Shown: positions 1 through 12,790 of the stretch, piece after piece
How positions within the stretch are numbered: position 1 is the first letter of the stretch
Layout: every line of letters begins with the position of its first letter
Translations under genes and position numbers: made by a program
Assembly: GCA_007844125.1 (NCBI GenBank)
Contig: CM017560.1
Span: 800,401 to 864,400 of the forward strand
DNA from: Sinonovacula constricta
Lineage: Eukaryota > Mollusca > Bivalvia > Cardiida > Solecurtidae
DNA: 64,000 bases
Direction of reading: 5' to 3'
Notes under the pieces: model-generated
Told to the model about the DNA's origin: nothing
Database searches by the model: none
What the model saw: the letters and a program-made list of their open reading frames with translations, nothing else

Positions 1-633
1 GTAGTATTAAAACCAGGGGTCTATTGGGTGTACCATACAATATACAGAATTAGAAAATAAGCACTAATGATTTATTGTATACCGACAACCCCAGCCTCGA
101 AACAGTGTATGCCTATTTTCATATTCTGCAATAAGAGATGCTGCACTTCATTTGCTCTACATTCGTATTTGAAACCCCTCTTCTTTGATCCACAGATAAT
201 AACGTTAACCTTATTCTATAATTATAATAATGCTGTTCATATTATGTATAAATGCTAAGTAACAATCCCTCAGATTGTTGTTGTTGTTATTTTGATGACG
301 CTAAATAACAAACCTAGCTTTTTGATGACATTAACCACTTTTATGGTTCAAACACGTCTTCTAGTCTCTTACATGTATGTCAACACGCATGAATTGCTTT
401 AATGTCACTGAATTAATTAAGTTCTTACGTAAACTGACCTTGATTAAGGTGTATCCGACAGTTTGCATATAGATGTCATACACTATACACTGAAAAAAAC
501 TATAAAGCCATTACAACAGTATAACTAAAGTCACAACAGATGACAGATCGATGATACATTTGTTCAATAGTGACAATTTATTCTGACATCATCAGCCCAC
601 GGTAGCTGTCTAGACAACCTTCATGATAATTTT
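1..633. other. No gene seen
   Basis: AT-rich sequence with a MITE end fragment at 441-470. The short ORF at 67-258 shows no protein features. Confidence 0.6.
441..470 (+). repeat. Isolated MITE family A end fragment
   Basis: AAGGTGTATCCGACAGTTTG matches the terminal repeat of family A; no partner end was found nearby. Confidence 0.45.
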
Positions 634-650
634 GAGTATAAATATAAGGG
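634..650 (+). promoter_or_regulatory. TATA-like element
   Basis: GAGTATAAATATAAGGG, a good TATA box match, about 200 bp before a Gln/His-rich open stretch that ends in a GTAAGT donor at 1126. Confidence 0.35.
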
Positions 651-847
651 CTGGCAGAAAGCTGGTGGCCGCCAAATACCACAAGGTTTAAGACGAGTGT
701 AAACAAATCCAACTCACACACAGTCCTAAAGTTTAGTAGTACCATTCTTCCGCGTTGTAGTTAGTAAATTAAAGTTCCATCTCAACTACGTCGCCTTCGT
801 TGTTACTACCTACTAGCAGAAACAGATAGATACCATCTTTAAATCAA

Positions 848-1125
848 TTGTTTGAATTTCTTGCATGTATACAAGTTATTTCATTAGCATGTGTATGCCT
901 GAAATTCATTAATACAGTGGATAGGTCAAAAGAACATACAAGCGAGCGAAGCTTGAATCATCTTCACGAGCTGCAGCGGCAGCATTTAGATAGGCAACAA
1001 CAGTATCATCATCACACGCAACAACAGCGGCGGCAGCATCAGTTTTATTATCATAGGCAACAGCAACATCAGCATTATCTAAAAACATCCGCCTATAATG
1101 CTAATTATAGCTTTGAAGACGACAG
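848..1125 (+). other. Candidate exon: hydrophobic leader plus Gln/His-rich segment
   Basis: Open from the stop at 827 to beyond 1125. Reads FEFLACIQVISLACVCLKFI, like a signal peptide core, then a charged region and QQQYHHHTQQQRRQHQFYYH. It ends at a consensus donor GTAAGT. There is no in-frame ATG, so the start would have to be in another exon, non-AUG, or lost by error. I do not recognise a family. Confidence 0.25.
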
Positions 1126-1239
1126 TAAGTAAAAAAAATCGTAGCTCAAATTTAGATAAGTGTTTTGTACGAAGCGTTTGATTCGGCAAGATTAAACGTA
1201 TATTAAACAGTTGCTTTAATTACGTCGTATTTCAGCATT

Positions 1240-1621
1240 CTTTACGTACGCAGGTGCTTCGACGCGACCTCGCGAACACGCTCCGGAAGAATCGGCCAGG
1301 CGTTCCGCTCCAGCACTTCATCCTCCACATGGATAATGCGTCAGCGAAGACGGAGCTTGAGATAGCTGTAATGGGATTTGGCCGCGTCTCCCACCCGCCA
1401 TACTCCCCTGATTCAGCGCTTGTTGACTTTGCCATATTTCCTACCATCAAGTCTCAGTTGAAAGGGCGACTCTTTAACTCTCTACAAGAACTCTCCATGG
1501 CAACCCGCGAAAATTACAAGTCAATATGAGAGTGCATGGTACGCAGACGTATACCGGTAATGGGTGCACCGCCATCAACGATGTATTGAGCACGCAGGAG
1601 CGTATTTTGAAAAGTGCTAAG
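1240..1621 (+). pseudogene. Tc1/mariner transposase fragment (broken)
   Basis: C-terminal third of a DDE transposase. Frame 1 (about 1251-1529) has LRRDLANTLRKNRPG, then HMDNAS (second catalytic Asp), then HPPYSPDSALVDF (third-Asp region) and FPTIKSQLKGRLF. The similarity continues after a frame change: WYADVYR, an in-frame TAA, then HRHQRCIEHAGAYFEKC and a stop near 1620. The N-terminal DNA-binding half and first Asp are absent, and no inverted repeats were seen. Dead remnant. Confidence 0.88.
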
Positions 1622-2344
1622 TAACATTCAGTGATTTTGAGACGCTGTAAGTAACGTCAACGTACGTCACCAGTGTCATCTTACCGTGCGCCGTGACACT
1701 AAGACATATGCTTACATAAATCTCTATATCCACTTGTTCGTAACTGTTTTTGAAAACTGTTTTCTGTATTTTGTAGCGGATTGATTCCGCAAACTGTTAT
1801 ATGTATTTTTATTTATCCTGATAAATATTTTACTTGCTATTTTAATAATCCGGTTTATAAGTCGTTGACGTTAATCAGTTTTTCTCACCTTTACTTTAAC
1901 AATTTTGGGTATTTTGTGCTTCATGCTAGTACAATAGTTCCCTGTTTTAATAAAAATACATTATTGTTGTTTTTATTTATACAATTTATGTTTTAAAACA
2001 GCATGTAAAGTTTATTTCAGTACACACACCATCTTTGTGCATAACGTTTTATTGTCAGGAATGATGGAAAGTACTCCGTACCCACTCCTTTGAGAGCTTT
2101 CAAACATACTAATAGTTCGGCCTAGTGATGACACATTGGTATTTCAGTACTAGTTTGTGCGGAAGTATGGCCGCACTTTCATTTTTTTAGAAAGCTTAAT
2201 ATTTACAATGAAAAGCGAACACGTCTTGACAATATTAGAGTAACAGACATTCAACTCGTATATTATGCTCCGACTAGTTGAGAGGCGTATTACTAATCGG
2301 CGACTCCAACTAAGGGCCAATTAATTGTAATCTTTAATCACATT

Positions 2345-2425
<81 letters not shown>

Positions 2426-3702
2426 CATTATCGTTATTGCTGTGTTCATACTCCTCACTACTCTGTACTGTGTGTACGCGGTTGGCATGCTGACAGAAAA
2501 ACGTCCACCTTGTGTTTCGTTTCGACATGGATGCATACATGCATAAACGACACGATTGTCGACATATGTCAGTCAGGAAATAGCAATATTATTTGATTTT
2601 GCGTCTTATTTTCGTTATTTATATTTACAGTATTTTTGCATTGAATCACATTCTTTGTGACCACTCTGTGACTGTCAGATCCTTTGTGTTCATCTTGTGT
2701 GATCAAGTATGTTATTTTATTGGTGTGTATATATGGTTTCTGTTTCTTCTGTAATTTTTGCTTGCACATTATTTATGTCATTTGTAACCATCTTCATCTG
2801 TGGAGGAAATAAAGATATATACATATATATACATACTGAGCACACCAGTACATATGTAACGGGATTTGTAGTAATGTGTTCAACGAAATGGACAGCGATT
2901 CTAGTAAACACATATACACCCTGTATAAGTTAAAGGAGAGTAAACCTACCGCCATTACATTCAAACATTATCGGTTAAAATCTATTTATCTCGCTTTTTT
3001 ATGGCATAATATATAATATTATATTTTATTTTAAAAAAATATATCTTGAGAAAATGGGCATGACTTTTTCTTCTTATGCAGGCCATATCAAAAACATGTT
3101 CTTTCTTAAGTCTGAAATTATGTTGCTGTTTAAAATTAATTATAGTAGAGTAATAATGCTACTATTTGTAATAATGCTACTTTTTTCCACTACACATAAC
3201 GTCATGCCACAAATGATTCAAGTTTGCCGTCAAACGCATTTCTAGAAAATATCATGTACTTTTAACTATAATTGGCTTCCTCATATGGTATTAACTAGTT
3301 TATCACAATATGACATATGGCTAAGCAAAAATCAATATTTCTGATTACACTTGTTTTAACTAGATTACAACATTGCAATAAGCATGACTCCTTTATGTAT
3401 GACTCTGTTAAGTATTGCTGCTATTTAACAGCGTATTTTCAGAAAGTTGATTTATATTCTCAGGGACAATATAAAATATTTCTTCTTTAATGAGTCCTTG
3501 TATGATAGAAACACATCCATGAGAAAGATACTTGTCATCACATTCTGTGCAATTGCATCATTTGAATTTTGATCCCACTTTTTGTCAGATTTCAGAAGGT
3601 TAGTAACACATTTATTCGTCCAAAAGAGGCTCGCCAGAAGACTTTGTTTCAACACTTCCTTTACACAAAAGGTAATTTACCGTAAACATGTGCCGAGGGT
3701 TA
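1622..3702. other. No gene seen; holds a (TAG)n array
   Basis: AT-rich, short ORFs only. The TAG microsatellite at 2345-2425 is listed separately. Confidence 0.6.
2345..2425. repeat. (TAG)n microsatellite
   Basis: About 27 uninterrupted TAG/GTA units. Produces spurious poly-Tyr and poly-Leu ORFs on the minus strand. Confidence 0.97.
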
Positions 3703-4152
3703 AAGATTGTAACCGACAGTTTGCCTATCTCTGACCTTTGTTTAGGACAATTGTGCATAGTTACTGCAGAAAGATCATTCTTAAGTCTTAGCTTTGGCGA
3801 TTTGCAACTGTATCTCAATTTTAGGACAGTAAAACCCGTTAACCAACACTATTCATTTTTAAGTCTATAAATATGAACGATTGGGAATCTACTAAAAATA
3901 GACATCGACGTAACAGCGGATGACGGGAATGAGCTTAAACATAAGTGGTCACGTGGTTGTCTTAGATTTAAAAAAAGCTAACGGTGCAGCGTGGCTACAT
4001 TTTTATAATGTCGATTGTGCCGTTATGGTCCACTTTTTACAGAGGTGTAGGACATCAATAAACAGCATTTCGCTCAGATCTGATCCGGTAACAATGGTTT
4101 ATTTGATTATTTAATGAACACATTGTTGGTCCAAACTGTCGGATACCAACTG
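3703..4152 (+). mobile_element. MITE-like element, family A, copy 1
   Basis: Ends TTGTAACCGACAGTTTG and CAAACTGTCGGATACCAA are inverted copies. Internal GTGGTCACGTGG and ATCGACGT are as in the other copies. About 450 bp. Confidence 0.8.
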
Positions 4153-6050
4153 TAAATACACTTTTGATTAATTCTTATTAAAATGTACATTATTTAGCGT
4201 GAGTTTAATTTTATCAAAAAAAATGTTTTATGAATTTTTATGATTATTTTATTATTTTATGATTTTTTAAATTATTAATTTAATTGTTTAAACATGTTCT
4301 GATCTTATTGATTGCATTATCCGTTCCTTGTTTGTTCTTTAAAGTCGTCATTTGTTTATATAGTCAGTTTAAGATGTTACTCAAATGCTTTCACTAAAAT
4401 AAGATAATGTTTGACACAACGGAATGTGCAGAGAAGATTCGGCTCCAGTCATTTTAACCGGGAATTTAACGTATTTAAAATTATACCGAAACCCTGGGCA
4501 TTTTGAATTTAATAGGTTATTTTGGGGGGCACAAAGGTTGTCAAAACAAATAATGTAAGATTGACTCTTAGAAAAGTAAACGTGGTCAGTCACTAATAGA
4601 TAAATGCAAAACATTCACATTTGGCATAAAATAACTCCAACAACACGAAATTTAAAATAATACTTTATTTGTTTCAACCACCTACCGCAACACATAAGCA
4701 CGTATATGAATGCCTTAACTGACACATCGCATAAACATACATAGTAATGATTAAAATAAAAAACAAGACGATTAGGAAACAAAAGAAATCACTACAAAGA
4801 AATGACAAATAATGGAAAGCAATAGATGGGGACGTTAATAAGCATCAACTGAATATAGTTGACAGCACAAAATAAACAGAGAATCAAAGATGTACGCGTT
4901 GATCGAGAAGTTCTTTTGTCAAAATAATTTCTTCGTTCACACTATTTCAAAATGTGCATAAAATGTCACGTGATCTGAATCACGCTTTATTCCTTTGTCA
5001 TCACAGTCGAATCGTCCAGCACGTGAACACGCGCTGTCATAAAAGGGAAATGGAACCAGACTCGCAAAATTACAACATAAAAAAGCTTGCAGTTAAATTG
5101 CCTGGAGCTGAATGTCCAATAACCAGACTAATTTAATTACAAGAACACACACATAAACACTTAGATATCACGTATTTTCGCAGACAACCAAGCGTCAAAG
5201 GGATAACTGTGTCAAACAATGCGCTGGTACCACCAACAGCAACACTGCCTTCGAGGTCTATCTTGCTTTAATTATAGCCGGTTTAAGTTTAACTAACCAT
5301 ACCAACAACCATTTGCAATTTTTTTAAGAAAACTTTATCAGGAAAAAAACAGACGCTTTATAGTCTGCTCAGTTTCATGATACCATGATTATATGATAAG
5401 CATCAGATATCTGGGACAAATGAAGTACCGACCTAGATTTTTGCCAAAGACACTACCACAAAATGCACGTTTGCTGCGGCGGTTCACAGACGCCTATCTG
5501 CAGGCGGTACCCCTTCGACATTCTTGGATGCATGTTTTGCCAAGATTACATGTCACTGGCATTTAACTTTCAAACACATTTAAACACACCAAGCTGTTTT
5601 TGAAGATGGATATTCGTCCCATATCTCAAATTGGTGTCAGCATCTACAATTTTCGCCGGAAAGAAGGACGATACTGAAACGCATGTCCTCAGCACATTGT
5701 CTTAGATTGTAATTCGCCATGATTTAATGTGCTGTGTTTGCAAGCGTTCCTCTAAACATTGGGACGTAATTATATTGCCATGATTTATCTATACCCAGTG
5801 AATAAAGGAACACTTGAAAATGTTCGTATATTACTTAGCATCCACGTTTCGCTACCTAGAAACACATATTTCTAGATTTATTATATAACCACGTCATTGT
5901 TGTCTTACCGGTTTCTAATTACACTTTGCCGTTACAGATGAACATACTGAACTCATAACTCACTCAGAACATAACGTACTGACTATTGCAATTGGAAGTA
6001 TTGTTCACTCATACATTTTGTCCTTAATATCAGCATTTCCTATGCTTGAA
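4153..6050. other. No gene seen downstream of the collagen gene
   Basis: AT-rich, no exon-like blocks, no coding signal. Confidence 0.6.
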
Positions 6051-6056
6051 TTTATT
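6051..6056 (-). promoter_or_regulatory. Candidate poly(A) signal for the collagen gene
   Basis: AATAAA on the minus strand about 255 bp after the stop codon; the first perfect hexamer I found downstream. Confidence 0.45.
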
Positions 6057-6310
6057 TGGTCCCTATTTCATAGAACGATGCTACTTACTGCTAATGCTAG
6101 TGGTAAATTACGGTCATAAAACTCAGTAAATAATATCCTTACACGTGACGTTGTCTACATTTACATTATATATAGTATCTTTCTTGTCACACGTTTCGAC
6201 TTCCAGATGGTTTGATGTCATATCGTGACTTGCAATGAAATTATAATTTGAAATCACAATAAAGCACGTATATTATTATCAGTTCTTAGAGAATCGTCTC
6301 GAATATTTGT

Positions 6311-6460
6311 TTAAGCATTCATGAAGCAGACTTCTGAGACCTCAATGCCCAGTTGCTGGTTCGATGCCCCGAGGTCGAAGACAAGGATGTCCTTGATTGG
6401 CAGATTCTCTGGGCGCTTCGTCTTGATCTCAATGATGGTGCGGCCTTCAGGCACGTCGCT
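6311..6460 (-). CDS. Collagen exon 43: C-propeptide end and stop codon
   Basis: 150 bp. [20 protein letters not shown] then [12 protein letters not shown] and EVCFMNA-stop, matching the conserved COLF1 end (PIIDVAPLDVG ... VCFL in vertebrates). Holds the last conserved cysteine. Acceptor CTAG. Confidence 0.94.
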   Translation of the reverse strand, partial: SDVPEGRTIIEIKTKRPENLPIKDILVFDLGASNQQLGIEVSEVCFMNA

Positions 6461-9400
6461 CTAGAATAGCAAATAATGAAACACATTTAAACCTAAGGGT
6501 ATGTCACCATTAGAGCTTGCTACTTTGTACTGGTCAGGAAATATTACAGTAGCAAAGAAAGATATAAAATCGCCAATACAATTACTGTTGCTGGTGTCAA
6601 AGTTCCTGACCACAGTTTTTGTGATTATTTGACAGCTGACAAAGTATTCTTTATTTCCGTAAAATTTATGAATTCTGCTTTTTTAAAAAAGTTAATTCAA
6701 CGAAGACATACATATTTTTGGTGTCAAAACAAATCACTTGCTGGAAAGTATTTGTTACACAACAAATGCAACAGAAGTAATGGCATGGTAAAAGAAAATG
6801 TCCTAAAGTTAAAATGAATACGGTTAAATCTTTCTTTTCTAAATTCCAATAAGAAGTAAAAATATTTATTTTCATGGAAGATAACATAAAATTATGTACG
6901 AATAATATCTAGATCTACCTTGCAGCTGTTCTCAAGTTTGTACAGCTCTGTTGAGGACCGGTATCGAGTGCTAGAGGTGTCCATATACTCTGTGCTCTCT
7001 TCGTTGCTCATGAACTGGAAACCCTCGGCCTTGACATAGTCACACTTGAACGTGACATACTGTCTGGCGGTATCACTGTACTTCTGTAGCAGACTCAACT
7101 TGCTGTGCGAGATTCCATACAGGAGCTGCAACCAGAAGAATACATGTAGCGTAAGAAATGGCCACACTACAAAAAGAGCAAGATAAAAACAAATCGTAAC
7201 AAACCTAAATGCAAACAGGTGGCACATGTGAACTAAACATTATGTAGGATTCTGATCTTCACATAAATAAATAAGTTATTGAGATTAATTTGGTATTCCA
7301 TGCTCTGAAGAGTTGGCCTGAAGAATTATTCATGAAATGCGATTCGAAGTCTAAGCAATAATCTGATCCACTTTGTGGCCTAAATAACCACGGAATAAGG
7401 TCAAGATTACTTACGCCTTCGTTCATCTCTTCTGGGGTCTGATCTTCGACAAACCACACGGAGGAAATTTGGCGGTCATACCATCGCTTCTTCTCAAACT
7501 GTAAACACACAATAGTTTTCTTAAGTTTCGGGAATATGGCTTGTACACATTGTGTTAATACTTGTAGATGTAGGCCTATTGTAAGAAAACAAGGGTTGTT
7601 ACTCAGAAGAGGTTTGCCGTGTTTGGATGGTGTTTAGCCAGAAACCATTGTAAATTAGTACTCTTAGTCTATTGTGAACGCATTCAATGTTGAGTTAGTT
7701 TAGAAGCTCTCAAACAACATTAAGCTATTCCAGATTAAGAAGGAATGAAACTTGCCAAAACATATAAAATTTATCAGTTGACTCGCGAACATACCACGCC
7801 GTTCTTTGGCCTCAGACAGGTCTCAGCATTGGTCTTGGTGAAGCGGCAATACACCTTGAAGCTTCGCTGTGAACATCAGGGCTGATGAAGTAGTTGCCTG
7901 AATCATTCCAAAATAATACCATAACGTCACATTTGCTATTATGCTTATATGTAGTATTTATATATTGTGCCAAAATGAACGATTAAAAGTAAGAATTTAT
8001 AAAATGGCTTACTTGGCCCATTTAGTCTGTAGGTTATTTTAGGGATGGCAACGGTTAACCTGGTGACCCTCTTCCCATCCAGATTAACCGGTTAAACATT
8101 CAGTTACCAGTTACTCACTCTTACTTACTAAATGTGGAATATGTAAGGAAACAGTTTTATGCATTTACTATATAAGAATCAATTTCACGAATCACAAACT
8201 GAAGTGATGCACACACCAGTCTGACTGCAAGTTATCGTTTAGTGGCAAATGGCTATGTCAGAGTGTGAACTCGGACGCAATAAACTGTAATAATCCCTGG
8301 TCGCCACATGCAGGTCATATACCCCCCTCCCCTTCCCACTTCTGAACGAACATTTTTTTTATGTTCGGGTTGATCGTTGAGAAAAAGGGACACCTTTGCA
8401 CAGGAGTGTACTAGTATGTGGTTTTATTTCACTCTATGCAACATGCAATAAGGCACCAAACGCTTTTTGATCGCTTTCCCAAATTATTAATCTTTCATAC
8501 AACTACATGTATTACAGTCGCTGATCGTGTTGTGACTTTATAACCTTCCTTTTAACTTTCACCTCCGCACCCAGATCTCTAGTCACAAATTGAAACACAC
8601 AGAAAGAACAAAATGTAGAGAACGTTGATCAGTTCTGTTTGTATTTTGTTATTGCAAGGACATACATCTTGTTTGCAATTTATTGTGTTCGAAGAAAATA
8701 ACTGGTTGTATAATTAAAAGTGTGTACGCAGGCTCAATTTCGGGTAGTTATTTATGTAAGTTTTGTAAGTCGTGTATTTCGCCATGTTATCAGCAAAGTT
8801 CATTTGAGGACAAGTGGATGATTAAAATAATTATCTTTGTTACCTTCTGACCCTCGACGGGCGGATTGTCCTATAAATAGCCATGTATGATTTTGAAGGG
8901 CAAGATAAAAAGATAAATACACATAAGGAGCCATTACGTTTGTGAAGAAACTCGTCCGATTACTTTAACTAGCCTGTCAACCGAAACATTTTCTTTAAAG
9001 GGGAGCTTAGATTTGAATTAAAAAAAGGTAAGCACACTGTTAAAATGAAATAAATACAGGACTAGAAGTTAAAATTACAGGTTTTATAATTTAAAAACAA
9101 TGTCAACGAATTGCCATTTCGCCCCATTATTTTCCCATTTGATACATTTAAGGTTGTAATGCGTATTTAGGTTGTAACTTCCCCACAAGTATATACATGA
9201 TTTGGAATCTTAAACAATTCATATACATTTAAGAATAACTAAAATGAAATGTGATGCATGAACTTTGATGTTATAAGCAATCTAGCTGCGTACCGTCTCG
9301 GAGGTCAACTCCCGGGTTCTTGCGGCGAATGTGCTCGCAAGAGCGTCCTGGGAAGAATTGCTCGCCTGTCACCACACGCGCCTCGTCCAACCCTCGCATG

Positions 9401-12400
9401 ACTAAGTTGAGATTCTTGTTCACGTCCTCAGACTAGAGGGAAATTTATAGACTTTGTATATAACGGTTCTAAAAAGTTAAGCAAAATGTTAAAGCACTAT
9501 GATTTATATTATACATTCAATTAGCTGGTATTAGCTAGAAAAATGTATGCTTATACATACATAAGAGCACATAAACATATCATATTCTTCAATGAATAAC
9601 AAGGACACTTATAAGCAGAAAATTAATGGATACCATCCAATAATATGTCAGCATGTGACTTGAGGTGAACTAGGACAATGTTTAATGCAAGGTGCACGTT
9701 GATAATGCACTGACAGCGAGTATAAGTTAACATGTTTCTGAGCATATGGTGGAACTCAGGTATCAATAAAGTAAATAAAACACTTTGAACATTTCACTAC
9801 CTATTTTAGTTTTGTGCCTTATAGCGCGAGTAGTATGAAGTTGTCCAGATGTATCAGTAGTATATATTAGAGATTGATAATGTAAACTTCATGTAATACA
9901 CATGTTGACATGCATGTAAACATGACTGATGTCATTAACATTTGCAAACATTTACTTAATGAAGTCCTAAACAATTCTTCTAATGTAAACTAACGGTAGC
10001 CAAGTCTGGAGACGATATTTTATGTAATTTTTATACATTGTGAAGCATCTATTGCCTAAAGCATAGAGTCGCCATATTAAGTCTTAGCCCTGTTACCGCG
10101 ATGATTCCGCACATACTGCGTGATAACATTTAATCTGAGAACATACGGTGCATCAATGGCCACTACATACATTCGTTCGTTCTCTGTCTTTACCCAATAC
10201 AAGAGTTCACCGTGCTTTACATAGTGAACGTACCCGGACACGGCATCTTTTACCTTACATTCTCACTAGACATATAATGCGTAGGTAATTCTTGCGTTGC
10301 ATAGAAACAACGTAACAGGCGCGAGGAGGATTCAACTTTCATTACCAACCCATTTTAAATTATTGATATTAATAGTTATAAGCTGTCCAACTGGCATGCA
10401 TAATTATATTTTGTCCACGTGTCATAAATAGGTATACGTTGTCCACCTGGCATTAATAGTTGCACGTTGTCCACACGGCATTAACAGTCATACCTTGTCC
10501 ACATGACAGTTGTCCAAATGGCTATAATAGGTATATGTTGTCTTTATGGCTATAAAAGTAATACGTTGTCCACATGGCTATAATAGGTATATGTTGTCTA
10601 TATGACTATAAAAGTAATACGTTGTCCACATGGCTATAATAGGTATATGTTGTCTATATGACTATAAAAGTAATACGTTGTCCACATGGCTATAATAGGT
10701 ATATGTTGTCTATATGACTATAAAAGTAATACGTTGTCCACATGGCTATAATAGGTATATGTTGTCTATATGACTATAAAAGTAATACGTTGTCCACATG
10801 GCTATAATAGGTATATGTGGTCTATATGACTATAAAAGTAATACGTTGTCCAAATGGCTATAATAGGTATATGTTGTCTATATGACTATAAAAGGTATAC
10901 GTTGTCCACATGGCTATAATAGGTAAATGTTGTCTTTATGGCTATAAAAGTAATACGTTGTCCACATGGCTATAATAGGTATATGTCTAATGTTATGTCT
11001 AATACTGAGCTTGTAAATAAACCGTACCAGAGCTGGTTGGTCTCCCTGCATGTCACCGTATCTGTAGTCGTATGGGTCTGGACCCTTCTGGAACGACGTG
11101 TATGATGACGGCTGCATCATAGGAGCATAAGCCTGGAATATACAATGCCATCGTAACAACAACATGGTTACATATTTTCACGCACGAATCGAATGTACAT
11201 CTACATGACTGGTGAAACGCAATTTTTGAGATCCGTAAGCTACAGTCCATATTGACGTCTGCTGTGTTAGGTATGGATGTTATAGACTCATAACAGTATA
11301 TACAGTGCGTACACAATTATACGTCATCTGCATTATTCATCTTCTTTCTTGTACACTTTATAATGGCACGAATGTCTTTCTTTCAAAGAGACGCTCTGGC
11401 TTGTTAATGTTTTTTTCATGTCAACCATTGCTTTACAAAAGGTAAAATGAATTAATTTTGTAACCCATTGTCAACATTTGACGTCACTAAAATGGCATCT
11501 AGCGATAGAGAGCTTGTATTTAGGAAGCTACAAGCGAATCTAAGTGTGTGTGTTTTAAATACCTAAATAGTACTTTTAGTTCTGGTTTAATAGTTTTATA
11601 GCAGATAAAAGTGATGTCACAATTTTCCTTGAACTTAATATATTACTTTATTAATTCTTTTGTATTCGTTGAATTAATGTCTTTTTTTACTCTTCATCTC
11701 TTTGTTTCATTTACTTACAGGTGGGCCTGGGGGACCTGGAGGTCCTGGGGGTCCTTGGGGTCCCTGGAAAAGTAAAAGCTCAAGGTCAAACATCAAGGTC
11801 AAACATAAAGATCACACATCAAGGTGAGATGTCATGGTGAAACATAACGGTTAGATACCATCAGCCATAGATCAAAGTCACACAAAAGTAAGTTTTGTTG
11901 TCGGTTGTTAATGAGTGAAATGAGTGTTAATGAAGCCGACAGGTTTAACTAAAATATTATCACAGAAACGTTTATTTAAAAATAAAATTGTTTGAATGAG
12001 ATTGGTAAAACCAAAGTCAGCTTACCATTGGTCCATCGTGTCCCATACTTCCTCGTGGTCCCTAGGGAGAACAAACGAAACACATTATGTTGAAACGGAG
12101 GAATGAACAATAAACAATGATATAACCAGATATCTTTCAAACATCAGAACTTATTCTCTTTACTTGAACTATTACCTAAAAATGCATACACTGTCCAGCT
12201 CGAAATCGCATCTAATGTAAAATATCTTAATTTTGATGGTATTAAGAGACGAACTTGATTGGCTGACTCTTGGACGAACAACGAGTGTCAGATTCTCTTT
12301 ATCGCATGATTTTAGTCGCCAATATACGGGTTTTTTTTTTATGAAATGCTTACAGCAGTACTACGTGAAATAGTAGTATGAGATGACGTCATCAACCAAA

Positions 12401-12748
12401 AAGCTGTATTACATAGTGTAATATAACACAATATTATGGGTGTATTGAATGGAAAACAATGGGAATCATGTGATAAAATTTATAAGCAAGTATGTAAAAA
12501 ACTACGCCCGCAGTCGTTGTGTTTGTAACATCTACTCTACCCACCACAAGACCAGGGGCTCCAACGGGTCCATGGGGACCTTCCTTGCCGTTGTTACCAC
12601 GAGATCCAGCAGGTCCCTGGAACATTGAGACACGGTAATCAGTGCTAATTAAGGTGAATTCGTTGAAACATGTTGAAATTGGATAAACAATTAATGAAAT
12701 TAATGAATTCTTTCAGTTAGGTTATATTCAGTAATGATAAATTATTTG

Positions 12749-12790
<42 letters not shown>

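Noticed and set aside
2321..2540. Minus-strand ORFs with poly-Tyr and poly-Leu
   Set aside because: They are translations of the TAG microsatellite.
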